A DNA stretch of 64,000 nt from Microbacterium suwonense (GTDB lineage: Bacteria > Actinomycetota > Actinomycetes > Actinomycetales > Microbacteriaceae). Shown here in pieces: positions 1 to 7,951 of the stretch. Under the pieces are notes generated by a model. It had not been told where the DNA came from. It ran no database searches and worked only from the letters and a program-made list of their open reading frames with translations. The DNA lies in the NCBI RefSeq assembly GCF_030296555.1, contig NZ_AP027728.1, positions 2,542,001-2,606,000 on the forward strand, read 5' to 3'. The position numbers and the translations under genes were made by a program. The first letter of the stretch is position 1; each line of letters opens with the position of its first letter.

Positions 1-775
1 GGCGATCACCGCTGCAGCCCCGGGTGTTCCCGTGGCCGCGGATGTGACCGAGCAGGCCGGGCACGGCATCGACGGCACCGTCGATGGCGCTCGTATCACG
101 GTCGGCAGCCCCCGCTGGCTCGACGCCGGCGAGCTCGGCGACCGGGTTGCAGGGCTTGAGGAGCAGGGCATGACTGTCGTGATCGTGCACCGCGACGAGG
201 CACCGGTCGCGGCGATCGGCGTCCGCGACGAGCTGCGTCCGGAAGTCCCCGAGGTGGTCCGCACGCTTGCGGATCAGGGCGTCGGCATGACGATGCTCAC
301 CGGGGACAACGCCCGCACCGCTCGTGCGCTGGCTGCGCAGGCCGGGATCGCTGATGTGCGCGCGGAGCTGCGCCCTGAGGACAAGGCGACCGCGATCGGC
401 GAGTTGTCGAAGGCGGGATCGGTCGCGATGATCGGTGACGGCATCAACGACGCCCCGGCCCTGGCGTCCGCGGACATCGGCATCGCGATGGGAGCGACCG
501 GCTCCGATGCGGCGATCGAGTCTGCGGACGTGGCCTTCACGGGTCATGATCTGCGGCTCATCCCGCGGGCGTTCGATCACGCGCGGCGGGGCCGGCGGAT
601 CATCAACCAGAACATCATCCTGTCCCTGCTGATCATCACCGCACTGCTCCCGCTCGCGCTCTTCGGGGTCCTGGGGCTCGCGGCTGTCGTCCTGGTCCAC
701 GAGGTCGCGGAGGTCATCGTGATCCTCAACGGCCTGCGCGCCGCACGCACCCGCACACCACGAATGGAAAGCTGA
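1..775 (+). CDS. Heavy-metal-translocating P1B-type ATPase, C-terminal part (5' end outside window)
   Basis: C-terminal ~258 residues of a metal-exporting P-type ATPase; the frame is open from base 2. Visible are the nucleotide-binding/P-domain motifs TGDN (nt ~299-310) and GDGINDAPAL (nt ~433-462), then two transmembrane segments; the last contains HEVAEVIVILN, in the place of the conserved HE..x.LN motif of Zn/Cd/Pb exporters of the CadA/ZntA group. The phosphorylation site DKTGT and the metal-binding N-terminus are outside the window. The stop overlaps the ATG of cadD (TGATG), so the two are co-transcribed. Metal specificity (Cd/Zn/Pb) is inferred from family and neighbours. Confidence 0.9.
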   Translation, partial: AITAAAPGVPVAADVTEQAGHGIDGTVDGARITVGSPRWLDAGELGDRVAGLEEQGMTVVIVHRDEAPVAAIGVRDELRPEVPEVVRTLADQGVGMTMLTGDNARTARALAAQAGIADVRAELRPEDKATAIGELSKAGSVAMIGDGINDAPALASADIGIAMGATGSDAAIESADVAFTGHDLRLIPRAFDHARRGRRIINQNIILSLLIITALLPLALFGVLGLAAVVLVHEVAEVIVILNGLRAARTRTPRMES

Positions 776-1382
776 TGCTCGCAACCATCGGGTCGGCGAT
801 CGGCCTGTTCGCGGCGACCAACATCGACGACATCGTCGTGCTCACCGTGCTGTTCCTCGCCTCCAGCCGGGGAAAGCCGCGACCGTGGCAGATCGTCGCA
901 GGCCAGTACCTCGGGTTCATCACACTCGTCGTGATCAGCGTGATCGCCGCGCTCGGTCTCACGATCGTCCCGGACGAATGGGTCGGCTTCCTGGGTCTGA
1001 TCCCGCTCGGCATCGGCATCTGGACGCTCATTCGCGGCCTGCGCCGTAACGGCGACGACGATGATGACGACTCCAAGATCACCGCGGTCGGACTATGGGG
1101 GTCGCCGGGATCACGATCGCCAACGGGGCCGACAACATCTCCCTCTACACGCCGATCTTCCGCACCAGCTCGCCCGGCGACGTCGCGGTCATGATCGTCG
1201 TGTTCCTGATCCTCGTCGCCGTCTGGTGCGCTGCCGGGCGACTGATCGGCACCCACAAGGCCGTCACCGAAACGCTCGAACGTGTCGAGCACTGGCTCGT
1301 CCCCGTCGTGTTCATCGGCCTGGGCCTGTTCATCCTCATTGAATCCGGCGTTATCGTCCGTCTCTTCGAGGCCCTCGCATGA
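775..1382 (+). CDS. cadD: CadD-family cadmium resistance transporter, frame broken at 1097-1101
   Basis: Small polytopic membrane protein of the CadD family (cadmium/heavy-metal efflux or sequestration). The first part (775 to ~1096) has AATNIDDIVVLT, the family's N-terminal signature, and three hydrophobic segments; the second part (from ~1095, other frame) has GVAGITIANGADNISLYTP and two more membrane segments. The two halves join perfectly if the G5 run at 1097-1101 had six Gs, giving LWGVAGITIANGADN. So this is one gene of ~203 aa with one apparent missing base, probably an assembly indel. Start overlaps the ATPase stop; the end overlaps lspA by 4 bp, so the operon is tightly coupled. Confidence 0.85.
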
Positions 1383-1909
1383 CCCCGGACACGAATACCG
1401 ACGTTGAGTCGGCATCGGCGTCGGGAGAGCGTCCGCAGAGAGGACGCTGGCGGCTCACTGCCTGGGCGCTTCTGATCGCCGTGGTCGTCGTCGTGATCGA
1501 TCAGGGAACGAAAGTGTGGGCCGAGGCGACCCTGTCGGAGCACGAGCGCATCCCGCTGATCGGCGACCTGTTGGGCCTGCAGCTCGCGTACAACCCCGGC
1601 GCGGCGTTCTCCTTCGGGGAGAGCTTCACCTGGGTGTTCGCTCTCATCGCCGTCGCGGCCACGGCCACCGCGATCGTGTTCGCGTTCCGGGTCCGACGCC
1701 CCGGGTGGGCGATCGTGATCGGTGCGCTCGGCGGGGCCGCTGCTTCGCACGCCGGCGACCGGCTTTTCCGCCAACCAGGATTCGCCCGGGGGCACGTCGT
1801 CGACTTCCTCGCCTACGGCAACTGGTTCATCGGGAACCTCGCCGACATCGTGATCGTCACCGCTACGATTGCCGGAGCGCTCCTGATGCTCCGCGGCACC
1901 GAGAACTGA
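1379..1909 (+). CDS. lspA: Signal peptidase II-like protein of a metal-resistance operon
   Basis: 176-aa LspA-family aspartic peptidase with four membrane segments; the usual role is cleavage of prolipoprotein signal peptides at the lipobox. Catalytic aspartates are seen as D127 (in GDR) and D156 (in NLADI); the NPGAAFSF block (res 72-79) is conserved. Odd point: the usual GGALGNxxDR motif is here GGAAASHAGDR, so the conserved Asn is missing. It overlaps cadD by 4 bp (ATGA), and such divergent lspA genes are commonly next to cadD/ATPase genes in metal-resistance islands. It is probably an accessory copy and the housekeeping lspA lies elsewhere; its role in resistance is not established. Confidence 0.85.
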   Translation: MTPDTNTDVESASASGERPQRGRWRLTAWALLIAVVVVVIDQGTKVWAEATLSEHERIPLIGDLLGLQLAYNPGAAFSFGESFTWVFALIAVAATATAIVFAFRVRRPGWAIVIGALGGAAASHAGDRLFRQPGFARGHVVDFLAYGNWFIGNLADIVIVTATIAGALLMLRGTEN

Positions 1910-1920
1910 GAGGGCCAACC

Positions 1921-2238
1921 ATGGAGATCACCCTGCAGTACTTCGACGGCTGCCCGAACTGGGAAGTACTCGACCGCCGGCTTGCTGAGCTGTTCGACGG
2001 TCGATCAGATATCCGCGTCACACGACAGTTGGTCGAGACCGCCGAGGACGCCGAGCGCCTCGGATTCCACGGGTCACCGACCGTCCTCGTCGACGGCGTC
2101 GATCCCTTCGCCGACGAGCACACGCCGGTCGGGCTCGCCTGCCGGGTGTTCCGTACCCCTGCCGGGCTGGGAGGCTCTCCGACCGTCGAGCAACTGCGCG
2201 AAGCGATTTCCGGCCCGGCTCTGACGGGTGATGCTTGA
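1921..2238 (+). CDS. Thioredoxin-like small protein of the metal-resistance operon
   Basis: 105-aa protein beginning MEITLQYFDGCPNW; the ATG at 1921 follows GAGAGGGCC and fits the lspA spacing (11 bp). The single Cys in FDGCPNW sits where a thioredoxin-fold CxxC motif would start, and GSPTVLVDGVDPF is the cis-Pro loop typical of thioredoxin-like proteins. Similar short proteins occur in mercury and cadmium islands and are often labelled alkylmercury-lyase-like or thioredoxin family. A redox or metal-handling role is likely but not shown; with one Cys in the active-site motif it is unlikely to be a standard disulfide reductase. The stop is back-to-back with the stop of the next, convergent gene (shared TGATCA). 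Confidence 0.7.
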   Translation: MEITLQYFDGCPNWEVLDRRLAELFDGRSDIRVTRQLVETAEDAERLGFHGSPTVLVDGVDPFADEHTPVGLACRVFRTPAGLGGSPTVEQLREAISGPALTGDA

Positions 2239-4188
2239 TCAGGGGTGGGTGGAGCGGAGAGCCGGGTAATCGGACCACTCGCCACCGGCGAGACGCGACC
2301 ATGAGGCAGCGGATGCCGTCGTGATGCCGAGGAGATCCGAGACGATCCGGGGATGCAGTTGCCGGGTGAGCTCGATGAGCGCTGTCGTGCGGGCGCTCCC
2401 GGCAAGCAGGCCTTCGGCGCGAAGGCGACGGCTGAGCGGCCCCGGGGTGAGGTGACGGCCCGGGTTCCGGCCGGGGAACAACCACCCTTCAGGATGGCCC
2501 TTTGTGGCATCGACGAGCTCGACGATGGCGTCGCCGAGGATCGCGGGGACCTCGATCGGCTCGGCCCCGACGGTGAGCGTCACGGGCCGCGAGCTCGTGT
2601 CGACCTGTGCCCGGGTGATCGTGACGATGCGGGTCAGCTGGATCCCGTAGAGCAGCACGAGGAGACCCGCGGCCCGGGTCTTCGGGTCCATGTCGGCATC
2701 GGATAGGAACCTGCGGGCCATCTGCCATCGGTGATCAGAGGCGTAGTCTCGCCCCTCGAGGCGATGGGCTCGAAACTCGACCCGAAGGGTGCTCAGCCGG
2801 TGTTTTCGCAGCCAGCGAGTGAACGGTGCCAGCGCGTCGCGTTGGCTAGGCGAATCGGTCAGATACGCGTCGAGTAGGCGCTGCGGGAACGTCGCCAGCG
2901 TCTCCTGCTGCGCCCGGATCTCCCCGAGGAACGCGGCGCAGTACTTCAGTGCAGCCCTCTGCCTCTGGAAGCCGGAAGCAGGGCTGGACGCGCTGCGCAG
3001 TGTCCGAGTGGATCGGAGGAGCTCCCAGGTGCAGTAGCGGCGCAGGATCAACCGGTCCTCGGGATGGTCGATGCCATCGAGCCAGTCGTTGAGCCAGTGG
3101 GTGAAACGCGTGCCCTCGACGTCGAGCTCCGGCAGCACGCCGGAACGGACCAGCAGTGAGAGGAGGAACGCGACCGACTGTCCCGACCGGGCTCGGGTGA
3201 TGATCGCCTCGGCGGTGAGCGGCAGGGTCCCGTCCGCGAGCTCGCGGAGCACCATCGCGCACTTGCTCTTGTGCAGCCAGCGTTCGAGCGACGCCGCTTT
3301 GCCATGGTGCGTGAGCAGATAGTCAGCAAGGGGGTGGAGGTCCGCGCGGATCTCTCCCGAATCGTCGGCGAGCAGTTGCTGGATCGCGACGGGCCGGCGG
3401 CACTCGACGCAGAGGTGATGTTTGCGGATCTCCTCGATCGAGCCGCATCCGGGGCAGGCCATCGTGATCGGAGTACCCGCGCAGTCGGCGCAGACCATCT
3501 GGCCATTCATGAAGCCGGTCAGGAACACCCTGCGCGCGCACTCGGGACAAGGTTGTGGTCTGCGCATCGCGTAGTAGCAGCGCGCGCATACTCGTCGTCC
3601 GTCGAGGTGGGAGGCGACGCGGCCAGGTTCTCCGCAGAGACCACAGGTCTTGATCGGTGCGGTGTAGCAGGCCAGACAGACCAGTTCCGGGCGACGGACG
3701 ATGATGGTCGCATGCTGACCGCACCGCGAGCAGTCGCCGAACGATCGAGGGTCGGCTCGCCAACAGTCACGGCAGAAACGCTGTCCGTCGATCGTGCGCT
3801 GCACGGGCCGGACCCGGCCACAGGACGCGCACGAGACGGACCGGGCGTTCCGCTCGCATCGGGAGCAGTGCCGACCACCGCCCGGCGTCTTGTGGGGCAT
3901 TCTCACCGCGCGTCCGCAGGACTCACACGTCGGCAACACCACCCGGCTCGCCCCTTCTTCGACCAGCGCATGGGCCAGATCCTGAACGGTCACCGGCACG
4001 TTCGCATGCTGCCCCTCCAGGACTCCGGGCTGCTTGATCAGCGCGAGCTCAAGAAGCCGCTGCGTGAGGGGTACTGGCGCAACCGAATGCACGATCTCAG
4101 CGATTCGCTCGCGAGAGATCTCGGGAACGAGAGGGCGGACGAGAGCGACGACTTCAGCGACTCGCGGCAGCTGCGGAGGCTTGGCCAC
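2239..4188 (-). CDS. Zinc-ribbon-rich recombinase-like protein, third gene of an integrase trio
   Basis: 649 aa. Residues 88-263 contain twelve CxxC knuckles (C88/91, 108/111, 120/123, 139/142, 153/156, 171/174, 182/185, 201/204, 214/217, 233/236, 245/248, 260/263), enough for six tandem zinc ribbons. The C-terminal ~270 residues resemble the core of XerD/tyrosine-recombinase relatives: LLVLLYGIQLTRI (res 509-521), LFPGRNPGRHLT (570-581) and a terminal LLGITTASAASW...WSDY block. The canonical R-HxxR-Y catalytic set is not clearly complete, so it may be a DNA-binding partner rather than an active recombinase. It lies 5 bp downstream of the XRE gene in the same operon as the integrase. Function is inferred from the trio arrangement. 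Confidence 0.6.
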   Translation of the reverse strand: MAKPPQLPRVAEVVALVRPLVPEISRERIAEIVHSVAPVPLTQRLLELALIKQPGVLEGQHANVPVTVQDLAHALVEEGASRVVLPTCESCGRAVRMPHKTPGGGRHCSRCERNARSVSCASCGRVRPVQRTIDGQRFCRDCWRADPRSFGDCSRCGQHATIIVRRPELVCLACYTAPIKTCGLCGEPGRVASHLDGRRVCARCYYAMRRPQPCPECARRVFLTGFMNGQMVCADCAGTPITMACPGCGSIEEIRKHHLCVECRRPVAIQQLLADDSGEIRADLHPLADYLLTHHGKAASLERWLHKSKCAMVLRELADGTLPLTAEAIITRARSGQSVAFLLSLLVRSGVLPELDVEGTRFTHWLNDWLDGIDHPEDRLILRRYCTWELLRSTRTLRSASSPASGFQRQRAALKYCAAFLGEIRAQQETLATFPQRLLDAYLTDSPSQRDALAPFTRWLRKHRLSTLRVEFRAHRLEGRDYASDHRWQMARRFLSDADMDPKTRAAGLLVLLYGIQLTRIVTITRAQVDTSSRPVTLTVGAEPIEVPAILGDAIVELVDATKGHPEGWLFPGRNPGRHLTPGPLSRRLRAEGLLAGSARTTALIELTRQLHPRIVSDLLGITTASAASWSRLAGGEWSDYPALRSTHP

Positions 4189-4193
4189 CGCGG

Positions 4194-4529
4194 CTACTTC
4201 GTACGCGGCCGACGAATCGCCGCGCGAACAGGACGGAGATCACCGATCGCCCCCCGTGTCGCCTCCTCACCCACCGCCACCGGGGTCGAGGCCTCCCGGC
4301 GAGTGATCGTCACGAGATCGTCGAGCGAGCACTCCAGCGCATCGCACAACGCCGCCAACACGTCGAGACGCACCCGCTGGGGCGGCTGAGTCACCAGCCG
4401 ATACACCTGCTCCCGGGACAGGTCGATGCCGCGCTCTTCGAGTAGGGGTTTCAGTTTGGAGGTCTGGAAGATCCCGCGCGACGCCATCACGCTGCGCAGA
4501 TTCCAGCCGGTGTCGAGCTCAACGGTCAT
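4194..4529 (-). CDS. Small XRE/Cro-type helix-turn-helix regulator of the integrase trio
   Basis: 111 aa. Residues ~10-70 form a Cro/C1-type HTH of the PF13443 sort: LRSVMASRG, then LSREQVYRLVTQPPQRV as recognition region and LDVLAALCDALECSLDDLV at the end. The C-terminus is basic and low in structure. Its start overlaps the end of the integrase by 11 bp and its stop is 5 bp before the zinc-ribbon gene, so the three are translated as one unit. It could act as an excision/transposition regulator or DNA-bending partner (inferred). Confidence 0.8.
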   Translation of the reverse strand: MTVELDTGWNLRSVMASRGIFQTSKLKPLLEERGIDLSREQVYRLVTQPPQRVRLDVLAALCDALECSLDDLVTITRREASTPVAVGEEATRGAIGDLRPVRAAIRRPRTK

Positions 4530-5649
4530 CAGCTTCTCCTTCGATGAGGGCCTTCAGCGCTTCGGCGAGCACACGGTTCTTGTAGTCCGAGCTGACGGAG
4601 GCGTAGATCGAGGTCGTCGAGGCATGCATATGCCCGACCTGCTCTTGGACGAATCGATCGGCGTACCCGAACTCCAGAAGGTGTGTGACATAGGAGTGCC
4701 GGAGGCTGTGCAACGTCAGGTCCTTCGACAGGCCGGCTTCATCACGCAACTCTGCGAACCTCCGATCGAGATACCCAGCAGACAGACGCGTGCGGCGCTC
4801 GGTCACCCAGAGCGCGTCGAGGTCGTCTCCGGGCGCGAAACGGGCCCGGGCCTGCTCGAGCCATTGCTGCATGCCGGGGACCCACCAGTCGAATTCCGGC
4901 ACCAGCAGCACCGTGCGACGTCGTGGCGCGCCACCGCCCGCCGCCTTCGCCCATCGCACGTGGACCGCGCCGTAGCGGCCCCACTGGCGCATCTTCGCGT
5001 TGTGGTGCAAATCGACGGTATCGAGCATCACCGCCTCAGTGCGGCGCAGACCGAACGCGTAGACCGTCTTCAGCAACTGGGCATCCCGCAACGCGCCGAG
5101 CGCACCCTTTCGCCCGGAACTCACGAGCAGCTCGACGCGGGCGTCGGCCGTATCGAACAGGCGCTCGATCTCGTCGTACGTGAACGGGCGACGCTTCCCA
5201 TGGCCTTCGAACTCGAACCGGTGCGCCACGGTGTTCCACGGCAGGCACACCTGCGAAGGGACCTCCCCAAACTCGCGATCGCAGATCTCCATCCAGTCGT
5301 ACAACGGGTTCGTGAGGTAGTCACAGAACCCACGGATAGACCCATGGTTGGCGCGCATCGTCGACAACGTCCGAGTGCGACCGCCAGACTGAGCAGTGAA
5401 CTCATCCACATCCGCGACAGTCCACCTCCAAGGCGGTTTGTCCACGAAATCACGGAACCGTGTCACCGTCGCCGTCCGGTTCCGGATCGTCTGCTCACGG
5501 AGCCCGCGCGACAGCTGCTGGTTCCGCCAACCATCGATCATCGCACTGAAAACCTGCGCTTCCGGGTTCGCCAGTGCGACGTTCGATGCTGACGTGATCA
5601 GCCGAAGCGCCGCTGGAGAAGCCTCAAAATCTTGCATTAGATGCAACAA
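4519..5649 (-). CDS. Tyrosine-type site-specific recombinase/integrase
   Basis: 376 aa. N-terminal SAM-like core-binding domain (res ~35-120) and C-terminal catalytic domain with the expected residues: Arg I in AFGLRRTEA, HxxR in LHSLRHSYVTHL, the second box VGHMHASTTSIYASV with its His/Trp-position His and the nucleophilic Tyr. All key residues appear intact, so the enzyme should be active. It is the first gene of a leftward trio and sits at the right end of the metal-resistance island next to a truncated MFS gene. The start used begins MLHLMQDF; an internal ATG four codons later is equally possible. The start region overlaps an inverted repeat (5632-5646). Confidence 0.9.
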   Translation of the reverse strand: MLHLMQDFEASPAALRLITSASNVALANPEAQVFSAMIDGWRNQQLSRGLREQTIRNRTATVTRFRDFVDKPPWRWTVADVDEFTAQSGGRTRTLSTMRANHGSIRGFCDYLTNPLYDWMEICDREFGEVPSQVCLPWNTVAHRFEFEGHGKRRPFTYDEIERLFDTADARVELLVSSGRKGALGALRDAQLLKTVYAFGLRRTEAVMLDTVDLHHNAKMRQWGRYGAVHVRWAKAAGGGAPRRRTVLLVPEFDWWVPGMQQWLEQARARFAPGDDLDALWVTERRTRLSAGYLDRRFAELRDEAGLSKDLTLHSLRHSYVTHLLEFGYADRFVQEQVGHMHASTTSIYASVSSDYKNRVLAEALKALIEGEADDR

Positions 5650-5672
5650 AGTATGGGACAGTGCATCACTGT
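5632..5672. promoter_or_regulatory. Two perfect inverted repeats at the integrase start
   Basis: TTGCAT-TAG-ATGCAA (5632-5646) spans the integrase start codon, and ACAGTG-CAT-CACTGT (5658-5672) lies just upstream. Both have 6-bp arms and a 3-bp spacer. They could be the operator for the trio's XRE regulator, or recombinase-binding arms of an attachment site. Confidence 0.5.
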
Positions 5673-5770
5673 GTCAACCCAGATCTCCGCATCCGCGAGA
5701 TCACGCTGTTATGGTCGGAACACTTCGACACCGAAGGAGCCGAATAGGTATCGATTGCAAGCACGGACAG

Positions 5771-5785
5771 TTGCATTCACTGCAA
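5771..5785. repeat. Inverted repeat at the island / MFS gene junction
   Basis: TTGCATTCACTGCAA (arms TTGCA/TGCAA). It ends just before the point where recognisable MFS coding sequence begins (5787), and shares the TTGCA half-site with the repeat at 5632-5646 and with TTGCAA at 5755-5760. This makes it the best candidate for the right-end attachment site of the island. The matching left end is outside the window. Confidence 0.45.
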
Positions 5786-5786
5786 C

Positions 5787-6401
5787 ATGCGAGGGTTCAT
5801 CGACCTGCGGGTAATGGCAGGGAATATCCCGCTGCTGACCACATATCTGCGCGGGATGCTGACGATGGTCGTCGCCTACGCAATGTTCTTCGGGTTCCCG
5901 CAATGGCTGCAGGTCGAGCGCGGATTCACCGCGGTTACCGCAGGACTGCTGCTGCTGCCGACCTTCGCGACGAGCCTGGTGGTCGCGGCGGTGACGGGAC
6001 GGCACGCGGCGGTGCGCGCCAAGCTCGTCGTCGGCGCTGTCGCGCAGATCGCTGGATGCATCGGGATGCTGTTCATCGACGATGACACCCACATCGTCGG
6101 GCTCGTCGTGATCGCGATCGTGTTCGGGGTGCCTCAGGGGCTGCTGAATCTCGCGAATCAGAACGCGATGTTCGGGCAGGCGAACCCTGCCAGCATCGGA
6201 GCATCCGCCGGGCTTCTGCGCACCTTCATGTACCTCGGAGCTATCCTGGCCGCCGCCGCAATCGGCGTGTTCTTCCACGACGGCATCGACACCGTCGGCC
6301 TGCATGGTCTCTCCGGGCTCATGCTCGGGGTGGCCGCGACGATGTTCGTCCTCGTGCTCTCCGATCGCTCACTGCGACGACTGGATGCATCCGGGCTCTG
6401 A
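5787..6401 (+). pseudogene. MFS drug-exporter remnant, C-terminal half
   Basis: 204 codons corresponding to the C-terminal half of a DHA2/EmrB-like major facilitator; full-length members have about 450-500 aa. The frame opens with FIDLRVMAGNIPLLTTYLRG, which in intact exporters lies in the middle of the protein, and then has about six membrane segments (FGFPQWLQVERGFTAV, LLLLPTFATSLVVAA and so on). The N-terminal six helices are absent, and the integrase module lies directly upstream. The simplest reading is that the island inserted into this gene. The fragment is unlikely to be a working transporter. Confidence 0.8.
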
Positions 6402-6438
6402 GCGCTCTTTGATATAGCGTTGGTGCGGAGGAGAGCGC

Positions 6439-7137
6439 GTGATCAACAAGACCGGTCTGCGGCCGCTGGCCCGCACGGAGTCCCTGGCGGAGCACGCGTA
6501 CGTCGCGATCCGCGACAGCATCGCCGATGGTGTGCTCCAACCCGGATCGCCCATCACCGAACGCCAGCTCGCCGCCGATCTCGGCGTGAGTCCGACCCCT
6601 GTGCGCGAAGCGCTGCGCAAGCTCGAGCACGAGGGGCTCGTAGAGCGCAGCGACTCGCGGCGTCTCCGGGTCGCCGCGCAGCCGGAGGCGACGCTCGGAG
6701 AGCTGATGGAGATCGAGGTGCTCCTGCGAGCAGCGGAGGCGAGGTTCGCGGCGCGGAAGATCGGCGACGATGCGCTCGCACACCTGGGACGGCTCGTGGA
6801 GACTGTGGATCGGGAGGTCTCCTCTGCGGACGCGTTCGACCTGATGGCGCTCGCACGAGAGTTCGATGCCGTGATTGCCGAGGCGGCCGGGAACCCGCCG
6901 CTGCGACGCATGATCGAGAGCTTCGGCATCCTGGGCGGCGACGATCGCATCCGCACCCTTGAGGATGACGTCGCCGATCCAACATGGACCCGCGGTCGTG
7001 TCGACGATCACCTCGCGATCTACCGCGCGCTCCTCGATCATGACGAGGAGAGTGCCGAGGCCCTCATGCGCCGCCATGCGCGCTCCGCCATGCAGCGCCT
7101 GACAGCGCGGCCGCACGCTGGCGGCGACGCCCACTGA
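6439..7137 (+). CDS. GntR-family transcriptional regulator (FadR/FCD subfamily)
   Basis: 232 aa. N-terminal winged helix (res ~15-75) with the GntR hallmark VLQPGSPITERQLAADLGVSP and PVREALRKLEHEGLV; the all-helical C-terminal half (res ~90-220) fits an FCD ligand domain (EIEVLLRAAEARFAA, DDHLAIYRALLDHD). Start is GTG at 6439, preceded by GGAGGAG. Its targets are not evident: the upstream neighbour is the truncated MFS gene, and the downstream gene is convergent and separated by a strong hairpin. Confidence 0.85.
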   Translation: MINKTGLRPLARTESLAEHAYVAIRDSIADGVLQPGSPITERQLAADLGVSPTPVREALRKLEHEGLVERSDSRRLRVAAQPEATLGELMEIEVLLRAAEARFAARKIGDDALAHLGRLVETVDREVSSADAFDLMALAREFDAVIAEAAGNPPLRRMIESFGILGGDDRIRTLEDDVADPTWTRGRVDDHLAIYRALLDHDEESAEALMRRHARSAMQRLTARPHAGGDAH

Positions 7138-7160
7138 CCCGGCCGGCATGCGCACGTGCG

Positions 7161-7195
7161 AGAAGGGGAAGCCGCAGCCTGCGGCTTCCCCTTCT
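7161..7195. terminator. Bidirectional hairpin terminator between convergent genes
   Basis: AGAAGGGGAAGCCGCAG (7161-7177) pairs perfectly with 7179-7195, a 17-bp stem with a minimal loop. It lies between the convergent GntR gene and the SDR gene and has no T run on either side. It probably terminates both. Confidence 0.75.
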
Positions 7196-7214
7196 GGACG
7201 TTTCAGGGGTGCAC

Positions 7215-7949
7215 TCAGATCACTGTCGAGCCTCCGTCCGCCACGAGCTCCATGCCGTTGACGTAGCTGGAGTCGTCTGAGGCGAGGAAGAGCGCCACCG
7301 AGGCGATCTCCTCGGGCCGACCCATCTCACGCCGCGGGATGACGGACTCGAAGACCGCCATCATCTGGGCGTCCAGGTTCTTCTCCATCATGGGAGAGGA
7401 GACCTGGCCGGGGGTCAGCACGTTCACGCGGATCCTGCGGTCCCGCAGCTCGGCGACCCACACCCGCGCGTACGCGGGGAGCACCGCCTTGCTACCGGCG
7501 TACACCGCCCAGTCCGGGTAGCCCCGCACCGAGGCGTTCGAGCCCGTCATGATGATCGACCCGTTGTCGTTGAACAGCGGCAGGGCCTTCTGCACCGTGA
7601 ACAGAGTGCCACGCGCGTTCACCGAGAACGCGGTGTCGAACTGCTCCTCGGTGACCTCGCCCAGCTTCTGCGACCCACCGGCGCCTGCGCTCGCCCACAG
7701 GACGTCGACCGAACCCTTCTCCTGCTTGACCGCCTCGAACACACGGTCCAGGTCCTCGAGGTTCGCCGAGTCCGCCCGCACACCGGTGACGTTGCGTCCG
7801 ATCTGCTTCACGGCCTCGTCCAACGCGTCCTGGTGACGCCCTGTGATGAAGACATGCGCGCCCTCTTCGACGAACAGCTTCGCGCCCGCAAGCGCCATTC
7901 CACTCGTGGCTCCGGTGATCACCGCGGTCTTGCCGTCAAGCTTTCCCAT
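7215..7949 (-). CDS. SDR-family oxidoreductase
   Basis: 244-aa classical short-chain dehydrogenase. Rossmann start VITGATSGMALAG (res 10-22), NAG-equivalent at ASAGAGG, catalytic Ser in GSNAS (137-140), Tyr150 and Lys154 in YAGSK, and the C-terminal VNGMELVADGGS. Odd: the cofactor motif reads TGATSGMALA, where TGxxxGxG has Ala instead of the third Gly. GRHQ after strand 2 favours NADP(H). The gene lies 2 bp downstream of the F420-type reductase and is in the same leftward unit, facing the TetR gene, which probably controls both. Confidence 0.85.
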   Translation of the reverse strand: MGKLDGKTAVITGATSGMALAGAKLFVEEGAHVFITGRHQDALDEAVKQIGRNVTGVRADSANLEDLDRVFEAVKQEKGSVDVLWASAGAGGSQKLGEVTEEQFDTAFSVNARGTLFTVQKALPLFNDNGSIIMTGSNASVRGYPDWAVYAGSKAVLPAYARVWVAELRDRRIRVNVLTPGQVSSPMMEKNLDAQMMAVFESVIPRREMGRPEEIASVALFLASDDSSYVNGMELVADGGSTVI

Positions 7950-7951
7950 GT

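Noticed and set aside
1379..1909. Housekeeping signal peptidase II
   Set aside because: It sits inside a metal-resistance operon and lacks the usual GGAxGN motif; an accessory role is more likely.
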